Shown here in pieces: positions 15,772 through 23,630 of a stretch of 24,486 bases of DNA. The stretch spans positions 1 to 24,486 of the forward strand of contig JAHEYM010000011.1 of NCBI GenBank assembly GCA_023251595.1, read 5' to 3'. The stretch comes from Bacteroidota bacterium. GTDB lineage: Bacteria; Bacteroidota; Bacteroidia; AKYH767-A; JABDAW01. How positions within the stretch are numbered: position 1 is the stretch's first letter; the number at the start of each line of letters is the position of its first letter. The translations under genes were made by a program, and so were the position numbers. The notes beneath the pieces are model-generated. The model saw only the letters and a program-made list of their open reading frames with translations. It searched no databases and was not told where the DNA came from.

Positions 15772-17823
15772 TTACCAGATTCTAACCCTCACATTCTCAT
15801 CCCTCCACATTTTATCTCCTTTTTTGATATGGAAAGTTTCAAGAAATTCCGGCATATCAGTTAGCGGTCCGATCACCCTGAATTTCGATGGTGAGTGTTC
15901 GTTGCTCTTTATTTGATTCGCGATATTTTCAGGTCTTTCATTTACCATCCAGGCAAAAGCGTAACCCAGAAAAAAACGTTGCTCCGGACTTAATCCCCCA
16001 ATGATTTCTTTATTTTTATATTGATTGGTTTTTTTGAATGCTTCGTAACCAAACATGATTCCTCCTAAATCGGCAATATTTTCACCCTGGGTTAATTCAC
16101 CATTAATATGAAGACTGTCAACTGCAATATAATCATCGAATTGTTTTACAATCATTTTTGTTTTGCCATAAAATTTAATGCTGTCTTCCGGAGTCCACCA
16201 GTTATTGAGGTTTCCAAATTCGTCATACTTGCTTCCCTGATCATCAAACCCATGCGTCATCTCGTGTCCGAATGTTGACCCACCTATGATGGAATATAAT
16301 AATGCATCGTCGGCTAATTTTCGTTCGTATCCCGGCACTATTATGTTACAACCCGGCACCACAATTTCGTTGTTCGATGAATTATAATATGCATTATAAG
16401 TTTGTGGTTCCATATCCCATTCTGTGCGGTCAACCGGCTTGCCATATTTTGAGATCATATAATTAAATTCCCATTTACGTGCACTCATCACATTCTGTAC
16501 ATACGAAGAGCGATCAATTTGCATAGAACTCAAATCTTTCCATTTGTCGGGATACCCCACTTTCATGATCATTGAATTTAATTTGGTAATCGCTTTTGTC
16601 TTTGTGGTTTCACTCATCCAATCCAATGTTTTTAATCGTTCTGCATATATTTTTTTAATGGACAATCCAATTTCCATTAATTTTTCTTTTGTGCCTTTTG
16701 GCAAATAATCTTTTACATAAACCTGACCGATTAATTCACCCAACGTATTGTTCGTAGTCTCTACAACTCTTTTCCATCTTGGTTTTGGTTCCTTCGTTCC
16801 ACGTAAAGTGGCCGAATAAAAATTGAAATATTCCATATAGGTTTTATCATCCAAAGAAGTGGATAATCCACGGATTAAATGGAAACGCAGATAATTTTTC
16901 CAATCTTCAATCGAAAAAGATTTCATATATCCGTTTAACGCTTTTAGAAATTCCGGTTGACCTACTATTACTGTATCAACATTTTGCAACCCGGCACTTT
17001 TCATGAATAAGGCTATATCGATGTTTGGCGTCAATTTGATTAGTTCTCCAATTGACATTTTGTTATAATTCAAAAGTGGATCACGGGTGTCTTCACGTTT
17101 ACGTGAAGTGTTTGCAATTGCGGTTTCCAACTTCATCAGATTATCAGCGGCAGTCTTTGCTTTTGCCTGATCATAGTTCATGATCTTATATATATTAATT
17201 AAATGCTCGGAAAATTTCTTGCGGATGTTTTTTGCGCGATCATCATTGTCAAAGTAATAATTACGGTCAGGCAAACTTAATCCACCCTGATAAAAGAACA
17301 CCGCGTTTTTGCTAGAAATGCGATCGTCAGGGCCAACCCCAAATCCAAAAAGCGGTGAACCCGAAACAGTATGAATATATGCGGCAGCTCTGACGACACC
17401 TTGTAAATCTGTGATTGCGTCGATCATCTCAAAGTCTTTTTTCAGTCCGGAGAGACCGTTTTTATTTAAGGAAGAACTATCCATTCCGCTATAAAAGAAG
17501 TCCCCGATTTTTTGTTGATTACTCCCTTTTACGGGATTTACCAATGCTGCTGAAACCTCGCAAACGCTCCGTATCTGCGCATTGATTGTATCCTGGATTA
17601 CTTGCCATAAACCGTTTGTCGCCTCACTCGCAGGAATCGGATTTTCTTTGAACCATTTTCCATTAGCAAAAAGAAAAAAGTCATCACCAGGTTTCACTGT
17701 CGAGTCGATATGCGAAACCAGCGGGTCCATTTGAGCAATAGCTTTCTGGCCTTTTATTGCAACGACAGAAAATGATAAAATGAATGCTGTGAGAAGTGAA
17801 TAGATTTCAAATTTGTTTTTCAT
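15772..17823 (-). CDS. M13 family zinc metallopeptidase (PepO/neprilysin-like)
   Basis: A 683-residue exported endopeptidase of the neprilysin family, likely cleaving small peptides in the periplasm. A signal peptide leads (MKNKFEIYSLLTAFILSFSV, cleavage near IKGQKAIAQ). The N-terminal domain carries PGDDFFLFANGKWFKENPIP. The catalytic domain has NAYYNSSNNEIVVPG, the zinc site HEMTH (His520, Glu521, His524) in GSTFGHEMTHGFDDQGSKYD, and the third ligand Glu581 in GENIADLGG. The C-terminus contains FFLGYAFAWMVNERPE and VIGPLTDMPEF; it ends RVRIW rather than the CxxW of secreted eukaryotic and many bacterial members. No lipobox is visible. A CATCTTTG box (17843-17850) sits upstream. Length is normal for the family. 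Confidence 0.93.
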   Translation of the reverse strand: MKNKFEIYSLLTAFILSFSVVAIKGQKAIAQMDPLVSHIDSTVKPGDDFFLFANGKWFKENPIPASEATNGLWQVIQDTINAQIRSVCEVSAALVNPVKGSNQQKIGDFFYSGMDSSSLNKNGLSGLKKDFEMIDAITDLQGVVRAAAYIHTVSGSPLFGFGVGPDDRISSKNAVFFYQGGLSLPDRNYYFDNDDRAKNIRKKFSEHLINIYKIMNYDQAKAKTAADNLMKLETAIANTSRKREDTRDPLLNYNKMSIGELIKLTPNIDIALFMKSAGLQNVDTVIVGQPEFLKALNGYMKSFSIEDWKNYLRFHLIRGLSTSLDDKTYMEYFNFYSATLRGTKEPKPRWKRVVETTNNTLGELIGQVYVKDYLPKGTKEKLMEIGLSIKKIYAERLKTLDWMSETTKTKAITKLNSMIMKVGYPDKWKDLSSMQIDRSSYVQNVMSARKWEFNYMISKYGKPVDRTEWDMEPQTYNAYYNSSNNEIVVPGCNIIVPGYERKLADDALLYSIIGGSTFGHEMTHGFDDQGSKYDEFGNLNNWWTPEDSIKFYGKTKMIVKQFDDYIAVDSLHINGELTQGENIADLGGIMFGYEAFKKTNQYKNKEIIGGLSPEQRFFLGYAFAWMVNERPENIANQIKSNEHSPSKFRVIGPLTDMPEFLETFHIKKGDKMWRDENVRVRIW

Positions 17824-17842
17824 TTTGATTTTTTTATAACTG

Positions 17843-17850
17843 CAAAGATG
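17843..17850 (-). promoter_or_regulatory. candidate -7 promoter box (CATCTTTG) for the M13 peptidase
   Basis: On the minus strand CATCTTTG matches five of six fixed positions of TAnnTTTG and ends 19 bp before the ATG at 17823, giving a leader of about 13 nt. It lies in the 47-bp gap after the nucleotidyltransferase stop. Confidence 0.4.
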
Positions 17851-17870
17851 TGAATTATTATTTCAGGAAA

Positions 17871-18344
17871 TTATATGTCTTCTTTGTCTTGGGCACTTAA
17901 ATTTTCAATATCATCAATATCTTTGGCTCTCCCACTGGCTTTTTTAGACTTAATAAGGTCTCTGAAATCAATTAATTGTACACTGATCCCTTCCACATTA
18001 AATAATTTAGATGCGGCATAACTTTCATCAAATTCCAAACCTTTAACTTTTGTAAGAAGGTCGATGGAAACCGGAGATCGACCGAATGAGAAAACATCAA
18101 ACCTGGGATTATTCAGAAAATTTTCTTCTGTCATATCGAAGATTGATAAGCCAAATTCTCCAAAAGCAGTGATTAATTTCCGGTAATTATCTCTCGTTTT
18201 TTTTACCCAAATATCCAAATCACCTGTTGTTCGGTTATAGCCATTAAGGATTACAGCGTAGCCACCGATAATCATATATTCAACATTGAACTTATTTAAT
18301 GCTAATATAAAATCTTCAAAGTCTTCATGAAAAATATTTCCCAT
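17871..18344 (-). CDS. nucleotidyltransferase-fold protein (DUF6036/AbiEii-like), putative partner of the 67-aa protein
   Basis: A 157-residue protein with the minimal nucleotidyltransferase signature: VEYMIIGGYAVILNGYNRTTGDLDIWV, where Gly27-Gly28 is the substrate loop and Asp42/Asp44 the metal-binding pair. A third acid is Asp95 in SIDLLTKVKG. The C-terminal part (VQLIDFRDLIKSKKASGRAKDIDDIENL) is the usual end of this group, in which RDL-I-x-SK and K-D-x-x-D recur. Such proteins occur in toxin-antitoxin and abortive-infection pairs (for example MNT/HEPN or AbiE), but this one has no HEPN or AbiEi partner. It starts one base after the stop of the 67-aa gene, so the two are probably translated together. 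All three acids are present, so activity is possible. Exact substrate unknown. Confidence 0.75.
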   Translation of the reverse strand: MGNIFHEDFEDFILALNKFNVEYMIIGGYAVILNGYNRTTGDLDIWVKKTRDNYRKLITAFGEFGLSIFDMTEENFLNNPRFDVFSFGRSPVSIDLLTKVKGLEFDESYAASKLFNVEGISVQLIDFRDLIKSKKASGRAKDIDDIENLSAQDKEDI

Positions 18345-18345
18345 G

Positions 18346-18549
18346 TTACTCTTTGTGTTTTCTCATGGAAAAAACGGTCCGATCCATTCTGGGTGGATTT
18401 TCAATATCAAAATTAAAAGCGACACTATTTAAATAAAATGATGCTGCTAATCTCTCAGACAGTGTTTTGTCTTTCCAATATTCGATCGAAGGTTTATTAT
18501 CTTCAAGTGCATGCATCGAAAATGCGGTTCGATCTAATTTATATCGCAT
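18346..18549 (-). CDS. 67-aa conserved-looking small protein upstream of the nucleotidyltransferase
   Basis: A 67-residue, basic protein without signal peptide. Its two ends carry near-identical motifs: KLDRTAFSM (residues 4-12) and RMDRTVFSM (near the C-terminus), followed by RKHKE. Between them are IEYWKDKTLSERLAASFYLNSVAF, probably one helical segment. I recall similar small proteins (DRT-x-F at both ends, YW...ERL in the middle) next to nucleotidyltransferase genes in Bacteroidota, but cannot name a family. It lies 9 bp after the RNase R stop and 1 bp before the nucleotidyltransferase start, so it could be cotranscribed with rnr. By position and size it is a candidate antitoxin or adaptor; this is inference. 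Confidence 0.65.
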   Translation of the reverse strand: MRYKLDRTAFSMHALEDNKPSIEYWKDKTLSERLAASFYLNSVAFNFDIENPPRMDRTVFSMRKHKE

Positions 18550-18558
18550 GTTGTAAGA

Positions 18559-20706
18559 TTAAGGTTTTTTCACCAAAACAAAATTAATCTGTTTTAAGTG
18601 TAAATCAGTTGATTTTAATTTCACAAAGACACTGTCGCCCAACGTATATTTTTTCTTATGACGAGATCCTGTCAGGCAATAATTCTTTTCGTCCAGAATA
18701 TAAAAATCATCGTCAATTTCGCGGAGACGAACCAAGCCTTCAGTTTTACTTTCACTCAGCTCAATAAATAATCCCCACTCGGTAACGCCTGAAATAATTC
18801 CTTCGAATGTCTCTTTTGTTTTGTCTTTTATATATTCGATCTGTTTATATTTGATAGAAGCTCTTTCCGCTTCCGAAGCCCTGATCTCCATTGCGGTTGA
18901 ATGTTTGCACCTGTCTTCAAGTTGCAATGGATTTACTGTTTTAATGTGATCAAGTTGTTGCGCTAGAATACGATGAACTAATATATCGGGATATCTTCTT
19001 ATCGGTGAAGTGAAATGTGTATAATGATCGAAAGCCAAACCATAATGGCCGATATTATTCGTCGAATAAACTGCTTTCGCCATGGTACGAATCGCTAACT
19101 GCTCAAGTACGTTTTGCTCTTTTTTGCCTTTTACGTCTTTCAATAATTTATTCAGTGATTTTGATATTTCGTTTGAATTAGCAGTATGGATTTTATAACC
19201 AAATTTGCCTGCGAACTGCGAAAAATTATTCAGTTTCTCTGTATTCGGCATATCATGTATTCTATAAACCGAATTAGTCAATTGATTGGAAGTAATTTGA
19301 TTGCTAAGAAATTCTGCTACCTTGCGATTACATAATAACATGAATTCTTCAATTAATCTATTTGAATCTTTTTCTTCCTTTAAATATAAACCGATCGGAA
19401 CACCTTTCTCATCTAATTTGAATTTTACTTCTGATTTTTCAAATGAGATCGCCCCTTTTCTAAATCTTTCTTTTCTTAATTTTTTAGCAAGTTGATCAAC
19501 AACTTTTAATTCATGCGCATAGACGCCATCACCCGTGTCGAGACCTTTTTGTGCATCATCATAAGTAAATCTTTTTCTTGAAAATATAACTGTCCTTCCG
19601 AACCAGCTATTCAGCACTTTGGCATCCTCGTTCAATTCGAAAACCGCAGAGAAACAAAGTTTTTCTTCATCAGGTCGTAGTGAACACAAAACATTTGAAA
19701 GTTGTTCGGGCAACATGGGTACAACCCGATCTACGAGATAAACAGAGGTTGCCCGACTGTACCCTTCTTCTTCGAGTGAAGTCCCCGGTTTTATATAGTG
19801 TGAAACATCAGCAATGTGTACTCCGATCTCCCAAATGCTTTTCCCTTGGGCATCCTTTTTTATTTCTCTGACAGATATTGCATCGTCAAAATCTTTTGCA
19901 TCGTCCGGATCAATCGTAAAAGTCGGAATATCCCTGAAATCTTTTCTTCCTCGAATCTCTGTTGTAGTTATTTTGGTTGAAAGTTGTTCAGCTTCTTCAA
20001 GAACTTTTTTAGGAAACCCGGTGGGGAAACCAAATTCAGCCAGAATGGAATGCATTTCTGTCTCATTTTCGCCCGGCCAGCCCAGTACTTTGACTACTTT
20101 TCCAACGGGATTCTTCAGCCCTGATTTCCAATGCACAATTTCGACGAGCGCTTTTTGTCCGTCTTTCCCTTCTCCAAGTGAAGTCGAAGGAATAAAAATA
20201 TCTACATGCATTTTTGAACTATCCGGAACTAAAAAAGCATGCCTACTGGATACCTGAAGAGTGCCGACAAATTCCGTCCGTGCCCTTTTCAATACTTCGA
20301 CAACTTCTGCTTCCAGCCTTTTTCCGGGGCGTTGCGCAAATAAACTTAATTTGACACTATCTCCATGTAAAGCGTTGTTCACATTTCTTGAAGATATATA
20401 TATATCATCTTCATAATCGTCGTTCTGGAGATAAGCGGCGCCGCGCGACGTAATATCAATTATTCCTTCTACAAAAGCATTCGAGGGTCGTAATTCATAT
20501 AACCCTTCACTGGTTTCGATTATAGCGTGGGCGGCAGCGAGATGTTTGAGATGTTCTCTTACGATCTTCTGATCTGTCCTTTGCTTTATGTGTAACAGAC
20601 GGCTGATTTGCTTGTAATCAAACGGTTTATGTGGGTATTTTCTGAAAAGATTTAATATAGATTCCGATTGAATACCCGATTCTTCTTTGGGTGTTTGTTT
20701 TTTCAT
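18559..20706 (-). CDS. rnr: ribonuclease R (RNB-family 3'-5' exoribonuclease)
   Basis: A 715-residue processive exoribonuclease that degrades structured RNA in the cytoplasm. In order: an N-terminal winged-helix region (FRKYPHKPFDYKQISRLLHI), cold-shock-like OB domains (about 75-210), the RNB domain with the active-site acids Asp266, Asp272, Asp274 and Asp275 in FTIDPDDAKDFDDAIS, the conserved YTHFTSPIRRYPDILVHRIL, and a C-terminal S1 domain (FEGIISGVTEWGLFIELSES). All catalytic acids are present. The tail after S1 is short and lacks the long Lys-rich extension of enterobacterial RNase R, which is usual in Bacteroidota. It is followed by the small protein/nucleotidyltransferase pair. Start at the ATG 20704-20706. 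Confidence 0.94.
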   Translation of the reverse strand: MKKQTPKEESGIQSESILNLFRKYPHKPFDYKQISRLLHIKQRTDQKIVREHLKHLAAAHAIIETSEGLYELRPSNAFVEGIIDITSRGAAYLQNDDYEDDIYISSRNVNNALHGDSVKLSLFAQRPGKRLEAEVVEVLKRARTEFVGTLQVSSRHAFLVPDSSKMHVDIFIPSTSLGEGKDGQKALVEIVHWKSGLKNPVGKVVKVLGWPGENETEMHSILAEFGFPTGFPKKVLEEAEQLSTKITTTEIRGRKDFRDIPTFTIDPDDAKDFDDAISVREIKKDAQGKSIWEIGVHIADVSHYIKPGTSLEEEGYSRATSVYLVDRVVPMLPEQLSNVLCSLRPDEEKLCFSAVFELNEDAKVLNSWFGRTVIFSRKRFTYDDAQKGLDTGDGVYAHELKVVDQLAKKLRKERFRKGAISFEKSEVKFKLDEKGVPIGLYLKEEKDSNRLIEEFMLLCNRKVAEFLSNQITSNQLTNSVYRIHDMPNTEKLNNFSQFAGKFGYKIHTANSNEISKSLNKLLKDVKGKKEQNVLEQLAIRTMAKAVYSTNNIGHYGLAFDHYTHFTSPIRRYPDILVHRILAQQLDHIKTVNPLQLEDRCKHSTAMEIRASEAERASIKYKQIEYIKDKTKETFEGIISGVTEWGLFIELSESKTEGLVRLREIDDDFYILDEKNYCLTGSRHKKKYTLGDSVFVKLKSTDLHLKQINFVLVKKP

Positions 20707-20788
20707 GTTAAAAAATAAAGGGTGAAAGTAAAATAAGAAAATGAATTCATCATGAGAAAAGAAAAATAATGACGAATTAGTAACAAAT

Positions 20789-20820
20789 AAACAACCCCCC
20801 GGTTAATCGGAGGGTTGTTT
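20789..20820. terminator. bidirectional stem-loop terminator
   Basis: AAACAACCCCCCG (20789-20801) pairs with CGGAGGGTTGTTT (20808-20820) at 12 of 13 positions, around a 6-nt loop (GTTAAT). Flanking A on the left and T on the right let it act in both directions. It lies 13 bp past the stop of the 32-codon gene on the minus strand and is the natural end of that message, separating it from rnr. Confidence 0.75.
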
Positions 20821-20832
20821 TTCCGCGAAACA

Positions 20833-20931
20833 TTACTTTCCTTTTTTCTCTCTCTTGGCAGCTTTTTTTTCCTTGAGAGTTTTAGTAGGAGCTTTCTTTG
20901 TTTCTTTTTTTACATCTTTGCTCTTGCCCAT
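20833..20931 (-). CDS. 32-residue lysine-rich small protein
   Basis: A short frame, ATG 20929-20931 to TAA 20833-20835, encodes MGKSKDVKKETKKAPTKTLK followed by EKKAAKREKKGK. More than 40% of residues are Lys and the rest are mostly Ala, Thr and Glu; it has no hydrophobic segment. Very similar small basic proteins (MGKSKDVKKE- start) recur in Bacteroidota genomes, as far as I recall, and would be nucleic-acid or ribosome associated. Support that it is a real gene: a clean ATG, a terminator directly after it, and isolation between two longer genes. Function unknown. Confidence 0.65.
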   Translation of the reverse strand: MGKSKDVKKETKKAPTKTLKEKKAAKREKKGK

Positions 20932-21044
20932 AATTTTTAAGTTTAATGTGCGTGTGAATGAGGTTGTAAAAGTAGTTTAGGTGTTCGTATTTCTGTAGCC
21001 ATCCCAAAATAAGTTTTTAACCGTATTTTGTTAATAACACATCA

Positions 21045-21683
21045 TTATTTACGATAAGGTTTCATAAAATTGCTTATTTGATTGTTGGCTTTTACACTCG
21101 AGAGATATTTTCCGATATTTAGATCTAAAGTAATTGAATTCATCATCTTCAATTCAAAATAATTTAAATAGTAATGCATATAGCGAATAGTAAATGATTG
21201 ACCGAACAGCCAACTTCTCAACCCTATTGTAACTAAAGGTGTTTTGTATCTCCAGCCATTGTGTGAGAGCCAATCAATTCCGCCTCCGGCAAATCCACCG
21301 AAATAACTATAAAAATCCTTGCTCGATAAATGTCCGATGTTTGCCTGAAGAATTAACGGAACATCACCAGAAAACCCGCGCAAACTATCCTGATACATTT
21401 TGATGTGATAACCGGCTGCAAATTGTGTGTTTAGTGAGATACAGAAATCTGAATAACGAAAAAAAAGATCTGTTTGGGTGGCGAAATTTCCAGCAAAAAC
21501 ATTTTCCATTTTTGTGTTGTAGGGGTACTGATAATCTCCTGCTCCAATGCTTATATGTGTTCTTTTCAGGAAAATTCCCGGAATAGAAATTTTCGCTTTT
21601 TTCTGAGCGTTAACCTGATTAAATGCGAACAGCAAAACGAAGAATAAACACCCTCTCAATATACTACATTTGATTTTACTCAT
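21045..21683 (-). CDS. secreted, probable outer-membrane beta-barrel protein
   Basis: A 212-residue protein opening MSKIKCSILRGCLFFVLLFA (then FNQVNAQ), a signal peptide with cleavage after NAQ. The mature part (ISIPGIFLKRTHISIGAGDYQYPYN, LFFRYSDFCISLNTQFAAGYHIK, DFYSYFGGFAGGGIDW, LVTIGLRSWLFGQSFTIRYMHYYLNY) is strand- and aromatic-rich, as in outer-membrane barrels. Upstream in-frame starts (up to 21809) overlap the divergent gene and would bury the signal peptide, so 21683 is preferred. A TAACTTTA box (21692-21699) lies just upstream, five of six matches to TAnnTTTG. I do not recognise a family. Confidence 0.65.
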   Translation of the reverse strand: MSKIKCSILRGCLFFVLLFAFNQVNAQKKAKISIPGIFLKRTHISIGAGDYQYPYNTKMENVFAGNFATQTDLFFRYSDFCISLNTQFAAGYHIKMYQDSLRGFSGDVPLILQANIGHLSSKDFYSYFGGFAGGGIDWLSHNGWRYKTPLVTIGLRSWLFGQSFTIRYMHYYLNYFELKMMNSITLDLNIGKYLSSVKANNQISNFMKPYRK

Positions 21684-21753
21684 CCCGGTAGTAAAGTTAA
21701 CTGATAATTTCGTAATATTGCTGTTCGATTTAAACATTGTTTTCTTCATCAAG

Positions 21754-22554
21754 ATGTACATTATCCGACCTCTGCTCTTCTCATCATTTTTATGGATATC
21801 CGCGATCATAAACCAGTTGCATGCTGCTGAAATTGTTCTTGAGGGTTCTTTTCAGGGAAAAAATCTTTACGTGCTCAATCCATTTGATCGGAATGGTGAA
21901 TCTTTTTGTATTACTGAAGTTCTTGTTAACGAGGTTCCAACAAAAGATGAAATTCATTCAAGTTCCTTTGAAATAGATCTCATTGCGCTTTCTTTTAAGC
22001 AGGGCGAAAAAGTTTTCGTAAAAATTCGTCATGTTGATGGATGTTTACCAAAGGTATTAAACCCGGAGGCACTCAAGCCTCGCGCATCATTCGAAACCGC
22101 AACAATCAAAGCTGACGAAAAGAATCTGAAATTTGTTACACGTAACGAGGGTGGAGCGCTGTTATTTACTGTTGAGGAATTCAGATGGAATAACTGGAGA
22201 AAAATTGGGGAATTTATGGGGAAGGGTGTTCCTGAATTAACTGAGTATAATCAACCGATAAATATCCACGTTGGACTAAACAAATTCAGGGTTTCTCAAA
22301 CTGATTACACGAACAAACCAAAATATTCATCCATTGCTCAGTTTCGCACAAACATCAATGTTCCTGAGGTCACTATGAAATTGGATAAAGGGGTTGTGAA
22401 ATTCAGTGTTGAAACAGTTTATGAAATCTATGATGGTTTTGCGAATAAAGTGAAATCCGGTGTGGGTAATCAGGTTGACATCTCCGATCTTGCAAAGGGC
22501 GCCTACCACGTCTATTATGACGATAAGACCGGAGAAATTGTGAAAAATAAATAA
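21754..22554 (+). CDS. conserved exported protein of Bacteroidota, function unknown
   Basis: A 266-residue protein starting MYIIRPLLFSSFLWISAIIN with cleavage near QLHAAE. The mature N-terminal part (EIVLEGSFQGKNLYVLNPFD, FCITEVLVNEVPTKDEIHSS, SFEIDLIALSFKQGEKVFVKI, HVDGCLPKVLNPEALKP) resembles a peptidase-regulatory or Ig-like beta domain. The second half contains VTRNEGGALLFTVEEFRWNN and FRVSQTDYTNKPKYSS, like a fibronectin type III module, and a last short beta segment. I recall close relatives in many Bacteroidota but no function. An ATG-less extension back to 21670 lies in the divergent intergenic region and would precede the signal peptide. The epimerase gene follows 14 bp downstream, so the two likely share a message. 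Confidence 0.7.
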   Translation: MYIIRPLLFSSFLWISAIINQLHAAEIVLEGSFQGKNLYVLNPFDRNGESFCITEVLVNEVPTKDEIHSSSFEIDLIALSFKQGEKVFVKIRHVDGCLPKVLNPEALKPRASFETATIKADEKNLKFVTRNEGGALLFTVEEFRWNNWRKIGEFMGKGVPELTEYNQPINIHVGLNKFRVSQTDYTNKPKYSSIAQFRTNINVPEVTMKLDKGVVKFSVETVYEIYDGFANKVKSGVGNQVDISDLAKGAYHVYYDDKTGEIVKNK

Positions 22555-22568
22555 TTACTTTTTCTGAC

Positions 22569-22970
22569 ATGCTGAAAATTGAACATATAGGTATAGCAGT
22601 CAGAAGTCTTGATGAATCTGAAAAACTGTTTGATTCTTTGTTGAATCAGATTTCATATAAACATGAATCTGTTCCGAGCGAAAATGTAAACACTTCGTTT
22701 TATAAGTTGAAGGAAACTAAAATCGAATTACTTGAAGGAACGTCTCCCGAAAGTTCGATTTCCCGCTTTATCGAAAAAAAAGGTGAAGGGGTACATCATA
22801 TTGCATTCGAAGTCGCAGATATATATATAGAAATGAAAAGACTTAGTAAGGCGGGATTTATTCTTCTCAGTCAGGAACCTAAGCCTGGTGCGGATAATAA
22901 ACTTGTATGTTTTCTTCACCCCAAAAACACGAATGGTGTTTTAATCGAACTCTGTCAGGAAATTAAATAG
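22569..22970 (+). CDS. mce: methylmalonyl-CoA epimerase
   Basis: A 133-residue vicinal-oxygen-chelate protein that interconverts (2S)- and (2R)-methylmalonyl-CoA, feeding propionyl-CoA carbons to succinyl-CoA through methylmalonyl-CoA mutase. It begins MLKIEHIGIAVRSLDESEKLF; His6 is the first metal ligand. GEGVHHIAFEV holds His76/His77, and the closing GVLIELCQ gives Glu127. The intervening TKIELLEG and FLHPKNTNGV are also family marks. Length is typical. The mutase genes are not in the window. Its last 8 bp overlap the convergent HAD gene. Confidence 0.9.
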   Translation: MLKIEHIGIAVRSLDESEKLFDSLLNQISYKHESVPSENVNTSFYKLKETKIELLEGTSPESSISRFIEKKGEGVHHIAFEVADIYIEMKRLSKAGFILLSQEPKPGADNKLVCFLHPKNTNGVLIELCQEIK

Positions 22971-23595
22971 AAAGAGCTAATTTATTCAGTACAACATTCA
23001 GCCCTTCATTTGTTGCGATATGTAAAGTTTGTAATCCGATTTTCTTCGCACCTTCTATATGCTGAATAGAATCATCCACAAATAAAGTTTCTTCAGCAAG
23101 GATATTTTGTTCATCCAGAATTTGTTGAAAAGCAGAAGATTCCGGTTTTCGGTTCCCGGTAATGCAAGACAAGTATAGCTTTATAAATTGAGACGAAAAA
23201 TTTTCAAAGGAAGAATTTTTTTCAATCATTGTTTCTACCGCCTCAAGATGGATTAAATTTGTATTACTTAATAAATAGAGTGGAAAATGGTCTTTTAGGG
23301 CAGCTAATGAAATGTTGTTTCTCTCCGGTATCCCAATCAGCATTGCGTTCCATGCATCGCGGATCGCCGTGTCAGAAATTTCTTGGTTCATATAGCTTCT
23401 CACCTCTTCGCAAAAAACTGATGAAGAAACTCTTCCCTTCTCAAATTTATCGAATATATCAGCTTGTTTGGCTTTGGAACAAAATTGCTCGAAGTTCCGA
23501 AAATCGAGTTTTTTGAATGCATCAATTGTATGTTGATAGTCAATATCGAAGATCACTCCACCTAAGTCAAGTACGATTTGTCGTATAATAGCCAT
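22963..23595 (-). CDS. HAD-superfamily (IA) hydrolase, YihX-like
   Basis: A 210-residue haloacid dehalogenase-type phosphatase. Motif I is VLDLGGVIFDID with nucleophile Asp10; the position two residues on, usually Asp, is Gly12, as in YihX-like and related HAD-IA members. Motif II is LLSNTN (Ser110), motif III is the Lys of GNRKPESSAF (Lys150), and motif IV is FVDDSIQHIEGAKKIG (Asp174, Asp175). The cap domain is helical (residues about 20-85). YihX itself hydrolyses glucose 1-phosphate, but the substrate here is not determined. The start ATG (23593-23595) lies about 2-4 nt after the predicted transcription start. Its 3' end overlaps mce by 8 bp. Confidence 0.85.
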   Translation of the reverse strand: MAIIRQIVLDLGGVIFDIDYQHTIDAFKKLDFRNFEQFCSKAKQADIFDKFEKGRVSSSVFCEEVRSYMNQEISDTAIRDAWNAMLIGIPERNNISLAALKDHFPLYLLSNTNLIHLEAVETMIEKNSSFENFSSQFIKLYLSCITGNRKPESSAFQQILDEQNILAEETLFVDDSIQHIEGAKKIGLQTLHIATNEGLNVVLNKLALSI

Positions 23596-23603
23596 GAAGA
23601 TTG

Positions 23604-23611
23604 CAAAATTA
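23604..23611 (-). promoter_or_regulatory. -7 promoter box (TAATTTTG) for the HAD phosphatase
   Basis: On the minus strand TAATTTTG is a full match to TAnnTTTG, 8 bp from the ATG (23593-23595). It lies four bases from the plus-strand box of the tRNA promoter. Confidence 0.5.
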
Positions 23612-23615
23612 GCTT

Positions 23616-23623
23616 TATTTTTG
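23616..23623 (+). promoter_or_regulatory. -7 promoter box (TATTTTTG) for the tRNA gene
   Basis: TATTTTTG is a full match to TAnnTTTG and ends 7 bp before the first base of the tRNA (23631), a natural distance if transcription starts at or just before the mature 5' end. A TTG at 23601-23603 is too close (12 bp) for a standard -33 element. Confidence 0.55.
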
Positions 23624-23630
23624 CGCCCCC

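Noticed and set aside
21684..21809. 42-residue N-terminal extension of the barrel gene at 21045-21683
   Set aside because: It runs across the divergent intergenic region into the opposite gene and would hide the signal peptide.
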